From assembly GCA_037975125.1 (NCBI GenBank), contig JAJQOW010000014.1:24265914-24329913 (forward strand): 64,000 bases of DNA, in the 5' to 3' direction. A program made the translations under genes and the position numbers. The DNA is from Latrodectus hesperus (taxonomy: Eukaryota > Arthropoda > Arachnida > Araneae > Theridiidae). The stretch's first letter is position 1. Each line of letters begins with the position of its first letter. This document shows positions 10,644-22,594 of the stretch, piece after piece. Below the pieces are notes generated by a model. The model searched no databases and was not told where the DNA came from. It was given only the letters and a program-made list of their open reading frames with translations.

Positions 10644-10762
10644 ACAAACCCGTTTTTAGAGTGGGCCATATTCCTTCATAATCTCTAAGGAAAGGGCAAA
10701 GAAACAGAGAGAGAAGGCAATATCCATGCCCGTATCAAAATTCAAACCTGCAACCAACAGCT
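10644..10762 (-). repeat. Partial SINE of family B, abutting the previous one
   Basis: cacaaacccgtttttagagt and gggccatattcc repeat the 3' half of the neighbouring copy, followed by a diverged B-box part (caaaattcaaacc). Tandem insertion at or near the same site. Confidence 0.65.
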
Positions 10763-10765
10763 TAG

Positions 10766-11227
10766 ATGTCAGAAACGAATATTCTCTCAATATTGTTTCT
10801 ATTTCCGCAATCACAAGGTGAATTCCTATTTTCTATTCAAGAGCTGTTTGCGGTTTATCAACCAAGCAAAATACTAAATGACTCGATACGGATAGCACAT
10901 GCATTTATGGAAAACATTCAGGAAAATATCTTACATTTGATTTCTACTGTGGAAATAAATGATGCTCGCTGTCGCATTATGAATCCAAGATTATCGCCAA
11001 ATGAGGGAGAAAAACAATTACATAAAAATAGTACTTTTATGTCTTTGCGATTGGTAATATATGGCTTGAAAAGAATAATCATTGGCCATAAAATTTTCAT
11101 CATTATAACTCCACGTAATAAAAATTTTGATAATGACGAACCATATCTCCAGCGCTCTTTTTTTTTCCTTAATTTTTCCATATTATTACCTTTTAAGCTC
11201 ATTTATTCACATTCCATTGATAGATAA
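10766..11227 (+). CDS. Unrecognised 153-codon open frame
   Basis: Long for such AT-rich DNA, but I recognise no domain. The middle (QELFAVYQPSKILNDSI, HAFMENIQENILHLIS) could be helical; the last third is Lys/Ile/Phe-rich and looks like translated AT-rich DNA. No clear acceptor, donor or start context. A chance open frame is the more likely explanation. Confidence 0.15.
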   Translation: MSETNILSILFLFPQSQGEFLFSIQELFAVYQPSKILNDSIRIAHAFMENIQENILHLISTVEINDARCRIMNPRLSPNEGEKQLHKNSTFMSLRLVIYGLKRIIIGHKIFIIITPRNKNFDNDEPYLQRSFFFLNFSILLPFKLIYSHSIDR

Positions 11228-12592
11228 TGATTCTTGTCCCTAAATCGAAATGTAAAACAAACGAAACCGAAAGATGATTTGATGGTTTATCGTGACGGCA
11301 TGAACATCAAATAGTACCAATGGTGCTTTGCGGTATCTACTCGATCAAAGCATACTTTTTCATGTTCCAAATTATGGAACAGTCGAGTAAGAAAGTAAGA
11401 TAGACGACTTCAATATAAGAATGTATTGAAAAGATCTGGGATTTGCTAAGATCTGGGATAATCGATAGGCCATTAAAACATCTGTTTATTTTATTTAAGA
11501 AAAAGTGTTTGGTTTGATAAAGTAGCCGAGTTAGGAATAAAGGAACTTGGGATGGTGGGAACACAATCACCTCTGTCGTGGTATTAATGAAAATTAAAAC
11601 AGAAAGAACATATATATTGTTGCAAGAAAACTGTGCAGCAGTTTATTAGCAAAAATAAACACAACGGTATTTTAAATTCGTTATTTTAACAACAACAATC
11701 AAGTTTTTAAATGAAAACACCAAAAATAACTTTAAATCCCATTCGAAGGACTAGGTACAGGGAAGTAAGCTGGTGCAACAACAACAACAATTCTCCATTC
11801 TATTGATGTTAACTCTTTGCACTCGAGGGCAGTCAAAACAGCAGCATTAGACTTTCCAAACCAATACTTATCCCGAATTTATACGCGTTTATTTGCAACT
11901 GAACTCTTGTTTAAAGAAACAGAAATGGTTTTTGGTAGTAACAATCAATTATATACACTCTTGGCAAACTGTTGTATTCATTTAGCGGTATTCGTTTTTC
12001 TGGTGTCTTATAAATGCAACCATGCAGATATATTAGGATGAGATTTATGAGGATTTCCTCAAATGTAGGGCAAAATTATTTTTAATCTATGTTTTAATCA
12101 TACTCAAAAACTCTCACAGTAACAATCAGCAGTTATTCTTTGATTTGATTGGTCAGTTTTTCACAGCATGACGGATTCAAATTGATTAAAGTGAATTCCG
12201 AAACGCTATAAATATCAAAGTGAAGCCACGGTGATCTGGTTAAATAGGGCTTCGTGCTGAACATTAGTGAGTTTGAGTCCTGACATAAATGAAGAGCTCA
12301 AAACTCGTCACGTTAAATAGATTGTGTTCGCAATAAGAGAAATGATACTTCTGCTACCTTCTAAAGGATGACTGACCTGATATGCCGCCAACACAAGACA
12401 GAAGTAAGGTTCGGTTTCTTTGTTCATTTTCTGCACTCAAGGGCTTGTTAGACCGGGACCCACAGCCCGAAGTGAGAATCAAAACAACGGACTGGCGATC
12501 TGAGCTCTACCATCTCGGGCTACAAGTTCTAGGATAAGATGCAGATTAACGCATTTGCAGCATACTTTGTCAAATATTCAGTGATAGATGTA
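11228..12592. repeat. Intergenic DNA with several degraded SINE pieces
   Basis: No gene seen. 11745-11790 (ctaggtacagggaag ... ctggtgcaacaacaac) matches the 3' end of SINE family D at 48833-48865. 12215-12400 begins like a tRNA-derived SINE (gccacggtgatctgg, gagtttgagtcctg). 12418-12485 (ttctgcactcaagggc, agaccgggaccc) is a minus-strand relic of SINE family C. Confidence 0.5.
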
Positions 12593-13185
12593 TTAGGTCT
12601 ACCGGAAAGTTTTGTCTTTGATGTTTTTAAGACCATGTTAGATCAAGATCTTTTTCTAACAGGATCGGCGATCGCAGAAAACTTTTAATTCAGCTCAGCA
12701 AAGTATTTCGAACCATATCCGAAAGACAAGATTGGTGTGAAAATATTCAAAATGGGTGCCACATGAATTAAGATAGAAGAATTTTGATGATCCAGTCCTC
12801 ATATGCCTATATCTGCTTGTTCGGAACAAAATCGAGCCCTTTTTGAACCGGATGATAACTGGGGATGAAAAGTGGATCTACAAAGATATCGTAAGGTAAA
12901 GGGTACATTGTGCGGAAAGCCTAGCCTTTTAAATTCAAATTCTAAAAATCTTTAAGCAAATTTGACTCTGAACAAGACTATGACTATGTTGTATATATGG
13001 CGGGACTCTAAGGATAAAAATTGATCAAAAAGCTCAGTTCGGAAAAATATTGTCACCAATAGGATAATGTATAGGGAGCAGTCCAAGAAAAGAGGCAGGT
13101 GATGTTCTAAGAAAAAGGTCAAAAAGTCCATCTAGAAATTGGAGAATTAGAATGGGATTCTGCCATTTCTAGACGGACTCATCAG

Positions 13186-13412
13186 TCGCTCCCATTCATC
13201 ACATTTTCCGGACTTATCTGTCTCCAAGTATCACTTGTCAAAGTATCACTTATCAAGTATCACTTATCAAAAAATTCCAAGAACGAAGAAGATATCAGAC
13301 AAGCACTGGTTCAATTTTTGGCCTCTAGAGGAAACATACTATTTTATAAATGGAATATACAAATTGCCATCAAGCGGGCAAGAAGTTATAAATTATGATA
13401 GCAACTATATCA
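13186..13412 (+). repeat. Left ~225-bp direct repeat flanking the LINE
   Basis: gctcccattcatcacatttt through gatagcaactat repeats 14415-14645. The two copies differ by substitutions and by a scrambled stretch after tatcacttgt, where the left copy has three short tatcactt repeats. Confidence 0.85.
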
Positions 13413-14411
13413 TTCATCATCATTCATGGCGCGCCAGCCCAGGATGGGCCAAGGCTTTTTGAACAAGTTTCTTCCAGCAACCTATACTGGCAGCCAAACA
13501 CCTCCAATTTTTTTGTTCCAATGACTCTACAGTCTTCTTCGACTGCATCCATCCATCTCAGCTTTGGTCTTCCTCTTCTTCTTAAGCTGATGGGTTTTAC
13601 AAAAACAATTTCCCTTAATGTTTTATTGTCCTTCATTCTAATAACATGTCCAACCCAATTGAGACGGCTAACTTTAATGTGATGTACAACGTCTGGCTCG
13701 TTGTACATTCGATAGATTTCTGTATTGTATCTTCTGCGTCAGACACCGTTTTCCTTCATACCTCCTAAGATACTTCTTAAAATCCTGCGTTCAAATAGGC
13801 CCAACAGTCTCTCTTCTCTTACAGTGAAAGTCCAAGTTTCAGAGGCATAGGTCAAAACGGGACGGATAAGCGTTCTATAGATCTGTAACTTAGTTTTTCG
13901 TGATAGAAATTTTGTTTTTAATACATGTCTAAGACCAAAAAAAGGTTTTGTTAGCTACAGTTAAACGTCTTCTTACCTCTGGGAGAATGTCATTATTTTT
14001 GTTAACCATTGAGCCAAGATAGATAAATTCATCAACTGTTTCAAATTTATAATCACCAATGAGTAGATGAGTTTGGGTAAATTGGGTTGTAGTTACAGGG
14101 AAATAGTTTCAACTTGATTAACAACAAGCCCTGCCGGCCTGGCTTCCCTCTGAATAGCCTCAAAGGCTTCTATTAAGTATTTTTTACTTCTGATTACCAG
14201 TGCAATGTCATCTGCAAACGCCAACACTTGAACAGATTTGGCGAAAATACTGCCCCTGGTATTGATACCAGATTTCCTGATGACTCTTTCAAGAACGATT
14301 TTAAACAAAAAGCAAGAAAGAGCATCCCCTGTCTTACTTCCTTATCAACAAGAAAATCTCTAGAGAGTTTTCCTAGAATCATGACCCTACAGGAAGTCGA
14401 GTTGAGGGTCA
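13413..14411 (-). mobile_element. RTE-type LINE, 5'-truncated
   Basis: The 3' half of a non-LTR retrotransposon lies on the minus strand inside the mariner. It ends (minus strand) in an atgaatgatgatgaatga tail, the simple-repeat type of tail seen in RTE elements rather than poly(A). The left and right borders coincide with the ends of the ~225-bp mariner duplication. Confidence 0.8.
13424..14400 (-). pseudogene. RTE-type reverse transcriptase, C-terminal half
   Basis: Reading from 14400 down: VDKEVRQGM (RT finger/palm), LERVIRKSGINTRG, then the catalytic box VLAFADDIALVI with the two metal-binding Asp, FETVDEFIYLGSMVN, QIYRTLIRPVLTYASETW and the family's C-terminal signature NWVGHVIRM ... 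RRRGRPKLRWMDAVEED. This order and wording match arthropod RTE endonuclease/reverse transcriptases. The endonuclease domain is missing, and frameshifts near 14300, 14090 and 13720 break the frame. Dead, but only moderately old. Confidence 0.85.
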
Positions 14412-14414
14412 GTG

Positions 14415-14645
14415 GCTCCCATTCATCACATTTTTCGGACTTATCTCTCTCCAAGTATCACTTGTTTCTGTCCTTGCAAAATTTTTTGCAGGCAAAAAAA
14501 TTCCAAGAATGAAGAAGATATCAGACAAGCACTGGTACAATTTTTGGCCTCTAGAGGAAACATATTTTTTTAAAAATGGAATATACAAATTGCCATCAAG
14601 CTGGCAAGAAGTTATAAATTATGATAGCAACTACATTATTAATAA
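14415..14645 (+). repeat. Right ~225-bp direct repeat flanking the LINE
   Basis: Second copy of 13186-13412. It continues into the mariner 3' end (ttaataaaatttattcaagg) and so is the original position; it also retains an extra segment (tttctgtccttgcaaaattt). Confidence 0.85.
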
Positions 14646-14721
14646 AATTTATTCAAGGTATAAAAGATTTATTTTTTTGTTTCATTCAAAATCGGACAAA
14701 ACTTTCCGGTATACCTTAATA

Positions 14722-15900
14722 TTATATATTTTCTAGTATTTGATACTTAATAATTACTGAATTACATCATAAAATAAGTTGCGATTTAAAATCATGCTAC
14801 TTGAATCTGAAAATGTAATTAATTCAAATAATTATATATTATATCCGTCTGTTATAAAAATCAATTTTTAATGTTTCCTATCAAACTCTTAACAACTGAA
14901 AATAATAACAGAAATGCTTCGCAAATATTAAAATTCTCATTTTTATTGTATAATTTGGGGTACTATATTCGAAATATTTTTCCAAATATATTTTAAAGCT
15001 TATTTTTTGTAGGAAATACGTATTTGTACAATAAGAAATTATAATCACCAGTAGTCATTCAGTAAACAGATTTCCCACATTAGTAATTTTACAATTTGTT
15101 AAATGATATCGTGCTTCCTTTCAGAAAATTTGAATAAATTCGTTTACTTTTTCTTCACTTGAAGAAAAATTTCAACATTGCAGCAAAGTTTATCTTTTTT
15201 TACACAGAATAGTCTTTATCAAAAAACTATGCAGAAACTCTTAGTCAAGAGATCTTACCCAACAATACATTAACAAATAAATTTATATTCATTTTTATTC
15301 ATTCAATGTTTAATTTTTAAAATAAATAAATTTCTTTTCATTCGATCAATGTTTTGCGAGACTCAGAAATATCAAACAATATGAAAATAAAAAATATTTT
15401 AAATATTAAAAAGGAGACAGCAAATTAAACCAACTTCTGTAAAGTCATAATAATTTCAAATATGTTCGTGGATTTTTAAAATTTTTAATAAATTTTATCA
15501 AAATCAAAAAAATTGAATTGTAGTAATCATATTATTTTATTTTGTAATATAGATACTTTTATATTTTATTAAGCTATTCTGAAGCATTTATAAGAAACAT
15601 GGTGAAATGCTGGTATTTCCTAACTTTTTCAAATTTCCACTCACGAAACAAACAATATTTTTTAATATAAACTTCCCAGCATATATTTCAACACTTGCAT
15701 GACAGAGGATTTGATCGAACACACGAATTATTTAACGAAAAGTATGGAAAGAAAATGAGAATAAAATTTACGAAATAGTGGACAATCAATGAAATTTTTA
15801 TCAAGATCGTCAAAATGTAAAAAGACTTTCATTAAAATCAGTCTAATATGGTCAAGCTGACGATATATTTGAAGGTCCGGAAGTTTCAGCGAAATAGGCA
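14722..15900. other. AT-rich DNA, nothing recognised
   Basis: About 1.2 kb of very AT-rich sequence with no open frame, splice pattern or known repeat that I can support. Confidence 0.6.
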
Positions 15901-15924
15901 GAAAGTTTAAAAAGAAAACTTTTC

Positions 15925-16004
15925 TTAAGAGTAATGCCTAGCAAAACTATTGTTTTGCTAGGCATATTTGCTAGCAAAACTATTGTTTTGCTTTGCTCTT
16001 AAGA
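15925..16004. repeat. Nested hairpins with a duplicated arm
   Basis: tcttaagagtaatgcctagc at the left pairs with gctttgctcttaaga at the right. Inside, gcctagcaaaac/gttttgctaggc is a perfect hairpin, and ctagcaaaactattgttttg is repeated directly. Confidence 0.8.
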
Positions 16005-16069
16005 TTTAAAATAGATTGTTTACAAACATTGCATTTAAAATGCAATATTTGTAAACAATCTATTTTAAA
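16005..16069. repeat. 65-bp palindrome with one mismatch
   Basis: The 32-bp arms 16005-16036 and 16038-16069 are reverse complements except at one position, around a 1-base centre. Only one arm is represented in the homologous place of the duplication copies (tgcaatatttgtaaacc), so the second arm arose by local inverted duplication. Confidence 0.9.
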
Positions 16070-16379
16070 CGACATTGATCAATGACATTGACATGATTAT
16101 CTATGGCATAGATCAAAACATTATAAATCGGATTTATAATATAAAATTATATTAATTAATGAAATTTTTAAAATTTTAAATCGTCCTTGCCGATTTAAAT
16201 TAACAATAAAGTGGATGTTTTGTCTCATCTATTTCATTTTGCTTTTTCTTCTGAACTATTTCCAACGAGTTAATGGCTTGAATTAATGAACTTCGCCTTT
16301 TTTGCTACCGCTCGAAGAATGAGATTTGAAGGCAGCCAGCAAATTCGTCGATAAGTCGGATTTACGACGCCGTTTTAAT

Positions 16380-16440
16380 ACGATGTGACGTAGATGAAAC
16401 GTCACTTGACGTCATATATTTTAAACCAATGAGAATTGTA
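16380..16440 (-). promoter_or_regulatory. CCAAT/CRE core, distant copy
   Basis: TGACGTCA at 16407-16414 and CCAAT at 16426-16430 keep the order and near-identical spacing seen at 2060-2085 although the surrounding sequence has diverged. A regulatory role is inferred from this retention only. Confidence 0.35.
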
Positions 16441-16639
16441 AGTAGCTTCATCATGATCTCCAGTGGAACAAATGAAACAACCACTTAATAGTCAATAAGA
16501 AAGCGATACCAAAGCTTTTGATGCAGAATTATCCACATATTTAGGAATTTTATCGCTACAGTGCAATATTAAAATAGTTATATTTATCAATCAACCGAAT
16601 AATTTTTTCTTTTTATCGAAAAATCTTATTTATTCGATT

Positions 16640-16685
16640 TTTAATTGTATATATATATATAGATAGATAGATAGATAGATAGATT
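16640..16685 (+). repeat. (TA)n(GATA)n microsatellite
   Basis: tatatatata passing into about eight gata/tagat units. Confidence 0.95.
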
Positions 16686-18222
16686 AAAGTTTATATATAC
16701 TTCGATTTGATTATCTATCAATCTAAGCCTCACAATACACAAATGTGGGTCTACGGCATCGGGATACTACATTCACGAGTTCGATTCCGATGATTGTCAT
16801 TAAAGGATATAAGACACCGAGAAGAGAGCCTGTTACGGTCTATTGTAACGGTATTTTAATAAGCACTGCGTCAGTTACGACTTTTAATAGACAGAGGGTT
16901 ATGTTTCCGTTTCCCAAGGGTGAAATTCGGAAAACTTTCAAGCACACCCACACTCTTAACAGACGTCCGATAGTCTTTCGTGCGTTATAACATTAGTTAG
17001 AGAGTATGTTGTGGTCCACAGCAAAACATAAATATGAGCGCGGGTAATAGTCATGGTAACGAAACCAGCATCGAAACATTGCACTTCGGTGACATTCAAG
17101 AGAAGGAGAAATGTCGGGCAGATGGTTATGAAATTTACTTACCTAACAATGACTTATAATAGAAACTGCCGTTATAAAAAGAATAGCACTTACTCGTTTA
17201 AAATTGAATCCTTTATGAGTCGACAGATGCTGCAATAATCATGTAGTTCGAATTTGAATAATCGACACAAGCGATGTTATCTATAACAACAGAAACACAA
17301 AAAGCGCCAATACGTAACAATTTTTTTCTTTGCAACTGCATTTCTCACTGCGTCAGCACAAAATAATTTTTCCGCCAAGCGCCATGCATTGTGTGTCGGA
17401 GGCGAAACAAATGCAACTCTTTCTGCACGCGTTTGCACATTTCTGAAGCGGAATTGCGTGCAACTTTAAAATGTCTGGCATTTTCTTTGTCGATATGAAT
17501 TTTTTAATCCATTTTGAATTTAACTCTTTACAATATAATATTATGATTTAAATAAATTTTAAATATTTTAATTGAATTTACGCAAAAGAATAATTTGCAT
17601 GCTCTTGGTAAAGAAACAAAATCCAAATGTTTAAACTTTTTCTGGTGTTTTACCATTAAACCTCAGTAAGATAATCACCATAAAAGGAAAAAAAAGTCAT
17701 AAATATTCCATTTGTTTAGGTTTACATTTTTAGAAACTATTAAAAAAATAATACAAACATTTTATTTACATATTATAAACTAAATAATTATCATTTATTG
17801 ATAAAACTTAAATGGCAATATTTATTTCTGGCTAGAACTGCTTAGCAATAGCAACGATGATCGTTTGCGTATGTATAATGCAACAGAACCTTTCTTTCCC
17901 TAAAACACAAAATTAAAATTTTCTGTATTTAGCTTTCCTTTAATCTTGGCGACTTGTGTTGTAATTCTCCTTTTAACGGACAAAATTATTACCACGCCAT
18001 CATTTGTATTAACTTGCTTTTGCTTTGTTTATTATTTAGCTGATTTGGCTGTTTATCGCTCTTCACTCTATTTCTGCGCAGAAAAAATCAATAGGAATAT
18101 ATTTAATTTAAAATAAAATATTGAGTCACATTAAGATCACCATATCTACGAACTTTTTTTGCTTTTCCATAAGAAACATGCAATTTCTTTAGGATCAGCT
18201 GGGGGAGGAGGTAATGGAAAAG

Positions 18223-18256
<34 letters not shown>

Positions 18257-18734
18257 GACAAATTGTAATAATTTTTTGGTAAGATGCATTTAATACTCAA
18301 ACAATAAATCCATTCTAATATCTATCAAATTTCATAATACTGGATTTGTATATAGTAAATGTAGACTTGAATAATCATGCTTGCTTTGATTTTCCGCCAA
18401 TAGAAAACCATGTTTCAATAAATAATTATTTTTTTCAAAAACATATATATACTTTAAAAAAGTCGTATAAGAAATTAATTTAACAAAAGCATCCGAATTT
18501 TATCATACGAGCTTGAATATTCCAAACATAGATTTGAAGTAATTCAGACTTATTTTGAATTTATAAATAATTTTGATAAACAATTTTTAATATAAAGAGC
18601 TGAATGTATGTGAACAGTATTTTAATGGAAGTTATTTATATATTTGGATCACATAAACACGCCTGTGTGCCAAGAATGAAGGGCGCCATCGTGTTAATAT
18701 TTAGAGAGCGTCTTTATAAAGTGGCTGTATGATT
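16686..18734. other. Intergenic DNA with a small GC-richer island
   Basis: 16745-16800 holds a weak tRNA-like B box (gagttcgattcc), probably a SINE relic. 17290-17470 is richer in CpG (ccgccaagcgccatgc, cacgcgtttgc) than its surroundings and could be a promoter or conserved non-coding element, but I see no exon in it. A T-tract of about 25 lies at 18226-18250. Confidence 0.4.
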
Positions 18735-18966
18735 TATATTTATTTTATTTTTATTTATTACATTACATATATTCAGACTTGTATGCTTGATTCTTGAGAT
18801 CCGCTTGTAAGTCTTCGTCGATAATAGGACAAAAATAGCACAATGACAGATGTACAACTGCAGAAGGATAACGAAGGAAACACCCAGGGCCACGGTGGGA
18901 ATCGAACCCACACTCCTACGCTCTCAAGCGATTAGCGGAATGATACTTTGACCACTCAGCCACGAA
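18735..18966 (-). repeat. tRNA-Ser-like SINE with A-rich tail
   Basis: Minus strand: cgtggctgagtggtcaaag (A box), a long variable-arm-like region, gtgggttcgattcccacc (B box), then a unique body and an aataaataaaaataaaat tail. It resembles a class-II tRNA (Ser-like) head, but the attached body and tail show it is a SINE, not a tRNA gene. Confidence 0.7.
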
Positions 18967-19541
18967 AAAAATAACGGTGCTTTTCTGTTACGACGGTAAA
19001 ATGTGTCGATTACTTTAAACAATAATTAGTTATTGAATCATGCAACAAATTAGCACTTTAACTATATTACATTAAACATTATTTACAATTATAATAACAA
19101 AAAGAATCATTACAATATTTAGGCTTTGAAACCGTCAAGCTTCAAAACCTGTCAACTGGAACGTCCTTCGTTTTATTTGAACGATATCTATTAATGTGAT
19201 CATGTATCCGTTGTAAGACGGAAGATTAGATATAATTACGTTGTAAGTTAAATCAATTTTTTATGAAGATTGGAAATATTATGCTCGTGTAGAATTTTTT
19301 AAGAGTGGGGATATTGTATTCTTGTCTGATTTCACTTCCCATAGAATATCAACCGATGGTTCAACATTGCTTCGGAATTTTTGTCGAAACTGTAAATTAT
19401 GCTTAAGTTCAGTTCTGAATATATATATTAATCAAATTTCTCTTCCTCATATTTATTAAAATCGGAAATATTCTACAAAAGTTCATCTATTCTCCTTGTA
19501 CGGAATATGAAGCTTCTTTACTTGAAGAATATTTCTAACAA

Positions 19542-19594
19542 AATTAGCTTCACTAAATATTTTGTACCATAAAACTAACACCACACACACACAT

Positions 19595-19678
<84 letters not shown>

Positions 19679-19717
19679 TGTTAGTTTTATGGTACAAAAT
19701 ATTTAGTGAAGCTAATT
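19542..19717. repeat. Palindrome with (CA)n(TA)n(TG)n core
   Basis: Unique-sequence arms 19542-19580 and 19679-19717 are perfect 39-bp reverse complements (aattagcttcactaaatatt ...). The core runs from CA-type through TA to TG repeats and is itself palindromic, so the whole 176 bp could form one hairpin. A third partial copy of the arm (ggtacaaaatatttagtg) lies at 19758-19775. Confidence 0.95.
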
Positions 19718-19768
19718 ATTTTGTACAAAATATTATGTACAAAATAATAATATAAATGGTACAAAATA

Positions 19769-19897
<129 letters not shown>

Positions 19898-20147
19898 ATG
19901 ACGTGAGATATGAGACCTGATGACGCACTTCAACATCATGACATCAAGTGCTTGCTGCTTCAACAGCGATCCTGGTGTCAAGGATTAGAAAAGGAACGAG
20001 AGTTGAGAACAGACGACGGTCCAACTAAGACGGTTCTGAAATATAAGATGTTAAATTTCTATCTTTGTTTTGTAATTATAATTGTAAATAATGTTTAATA
20101 TAATATTGTTAAAATGCAAATTCGTTGTATTACTGTATTAAACTAAA

Positions 20148-20149
<2 letters not shown>

Positions 20150-20242
<93 letters not shown>

Positions 20243-20253
20243 AATAAAATTTA
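20150..20253 (+). repeat. (TA)n microsatellite
   Basis: About 100 bp of nearly pure TA with one interruption (attata) near its right end. Confidence 0.97.
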
Positions 20254-20499
20254 ATATTTAAGAAATTTTGACCATTAAGATATGTTCTAACTTTTGGTGG
20301 TGTGATAAAATTTTTCTTCTTTTATTCTTTCATTTCATAAAAATCACCGGATTTTTTTAAAATTTAAATTCAAACGGAGTTGTGAAAGTTAACCGTAGCT
20401 CCATCATTTCGTATTTCACAAAAGTTTTAACATTAAATTTGTTGAAGTACGAACTCTTTATATAAAACATGTCAAAGATTAAATGTGTGAAACTTATGA

Positions 20500-20790
20500 A
20501 CAAAATAAACTAAAACTAAACTCAGTGCACAACAGAGGCCCAAGGGACCAGGGTTTACAGTATCAATGCGCGCGCGTGTGTGTGTTTTTAAACCAATGGA
20601 CTTAGAGTGCGAAGTATATGTCCCGATTAAGAAGTGAACCGAACACGAAACCTCCAATGTTTATTTCCCAACCATGCTTGGCACTCAATTTTATCGACCT
20701 ACTACAGGAATGGTAGGCTAAGTTGACTTTGCTTAGCTATATAATACCTTGGAATTTTAAAACACTACCAGCATGCAACCGGGCTTCAAT
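20500..20790 (-). repeat. tRNA-derived SINE, family A, diverged
   Basis: Minus-strand copy: the 3' tail complement aaactaaaactaaactc at the left, then tatatgtcccgattaag, ccaaccatgcttggcactc. A cgcgcgcgtgtgtgtgtg microsatellite has expanded inside it at 20567-20586. Confidence 0.7.
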
Positions 20791-20919
20791 GGAGGCATGA
20801 CATGGATTAGAAAAGTCCTTGAAAATTTGCATCAAATACACTGTTAGCAGCAAAGTTCATAACAAAGCTCAAAAAGTTTTTTTGGTCGATATCCAAACTT
20901 CTTTGTGTACACACCACAA

Positions 20920-21050
20920 AGTGTGGGCCAACTTCATATACCATCACAGAAGAAAATACAGAGAGAACAGAGAAAGAAAGTAACATCCATGTCCAAACCG
21001 GGATTCGAACCCACACCTCAGGAGCGCTAGCCACTCAGCCGTTAGTCGGC
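20920..21050 (-). repeat. SINE family B at the right copy's edge
   Basis: Equivalent of 391-522; outside the edge the sequence is caccacaaag, unlike the left copy. Confidence 0.8.
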
Positions 21051-21909
21051 TTATTTCAAAATATTTAGTAATATATATTTATTTGTTTAAATCGACGTGA
21101 TTATTTGAGCAAGAGCTATTTATAATATTTCAATTTTTAGAAAAGAAACACATTATTTTCTTTACACTTCTATAAATTCATGAATAATTAGTTAAACACA
21201 ATATTTACTCAGATAATTATACTTGCCAGAATACTCAACCGATATTTGCCAGGGCAGTGCTGATGTATACTGTGTCCGGTTTACTGCGTGTCCCGATAAA
21301 TTTAATTTTATAGATGACCAGAAAAGTCCTAAGGTAATTGTGAAGGATGTTGTTTTTTTATAATTACACTGTGTCATTCATTTCTCTGTACTATATGAAA
21401 GCTATAGAAGAGTGTAAAAAAAAAAAAAAAAAAAAACGCTTACTGCAGTTGTTTGAATAGTTGAGAAATAAAAAATGTCAGACACATCACAGATAAAATT
21501 TTATTTCGAATAACAAGTAATGATGCAATGGAAAAGTAAAGAGTGAAAAACGGAAAACAAAAGCGATAACATGAGGGAAAAGCAAAAATCGAGTAAGCTA
21601 ACATTGAGAGCCAATTATAAATTATGTACATCTCCCTCATCAAAAATCAATGTAGCTTTGCAGCTCTCCTCCTGGAATATTTTCTTGCTGACATTGGATG
21701 TTGCGAAGAAGCGAAATGGAAAAAAAGATCTCCGGGAACATCTGAAAAATAAAGAAATTCATCAAAAATAATTCATTAAAATACGTATTTCAGTCACAGA
21801 ACAGCGAAAGATTGAAAACTATAGCAACGTTTATTGGAGTGTTTTTTTTTTTTTTTTTTTAACACTTCAGAAATCTGCAATAATTATTTAGTAAATATAA
21901 ACTGATTGT

Positions 21910-21981
21910 GGCAACATGTGGAATTGCAAGTCAGGCAACATGTGGAATTGCAAGTCAGGCAACATGTGGAATTGCAAGTCA
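21910..21981 (+). repeat. 24-bp tandem repeat, 3 units
   Basis: Three identical units of the ggcaacatgtgg...ttgcaagtca repeat; two in the left copy. Confidence 0.95.
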
Positions 21982-22594
21982 GCATTTATTTCTCATTTTG
22001 TTAACAGGATTAAACTCGCTGATTTGTAATTTGATAGTTTTAGAACATTAGTTTCTTTTTTTCTATTTTTTATTTGTAATAGCGTAATTTTTTAAATTTG
22101 TGTTAATCAACAATTTTTTGACACCTGATTCCTGATGCAATTATTTGAATGGTTTCTCTGATTACTTAGATAGTTTCATATGCCGTTAGAATTATCTGTT
22201 TGGAAAACAGCGCCATTTTTTTCATATTTTTTATATGGTTACAATCTTTCGCTCAGAATAAAATTTTAAGAAATGTAGAATATAGCGATTTTGTCCATTA
22301 GTTAAAAAAATTTACATGTAACAGTTAATGACTAAATTGAGCTGATTTATTTGTAAAACGTGAAATTGTATTAGGGAATATTTATTTCTTATTTTGCTAT
22401 CGAATTCAAATCCGTTCATTTATAATTATATTTTAATATTTCAGAGCATAACTTTTTTTTTCTCCTGTCATTCATTTTTTAAATTTGGTTTAACATTTTT
22501 CGGAGGATTAATCCTTTAGAAGATTTATTGTTTCTGCTTTTACTTTCGTTAGAGTTAGTGGATTGGAAAACATCGTCTTTCGTTCCAATTGAAA

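Larger units (their letters stand above)
12735..14645 (+). pseudogene. Mariner transposase remains
   Basis: Recognisable mariner (DD34D) pieces in shifting frames: WVPHEL near 12755, LVRNKIEPFLNRMITGDEK near 12815-12870 with the first catalytic Asp, and the C-terminal end duplicated on both sides of the LINE (gacaagcactggt, ttttggcctctagaggaaac, gaagttataaattatgatag). Many stops and shifts; the second Asp motif is not recognisable. Non-functional. Confidence 0.75.
12593..14719 (+). mobile_element. Mariner transposon split by a LINE
   Basis: The ends are inverted (left ttaggtctaccggaaagttt; right the complement of ttaaggtataccggaaagtt) and flanked by TA at 12591-12592 and 14720-14721. The interior has a decayed transposase: WVPHEL, NRMITGDEKWIY (first catalytic Asp) at about 12755-12890, and the C-terminal region with LQNFL and the 3' end near 14640. 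A LINE with a 225-bp duplication of mariner sequence interrupts it. Confidence 0.85.
15990..16490 (-). repeat. CRE-core repeat, distant inverted copy
   Basis: Reverse complement of this block aligns with 2030-2480 over most of its length (ttctcattggtttaaaatat, tgacgtcaagtgacgtttca, cgacgaatttgct, ttcgagcgg, aattcaagccattaac). It lacks an internal ~60 bp present in the duplication copies and has gained a palindromic insertion (16005-16069). Confidence 0.75.

Noticed and set aside
18735..18966. A possible tRNA-Ser gene
   Set aside because: The tRNA-like head is followed by a long unrelated body and an A-rich tail, the structure of a SINE; acceptor-stem pairing was not convincing.
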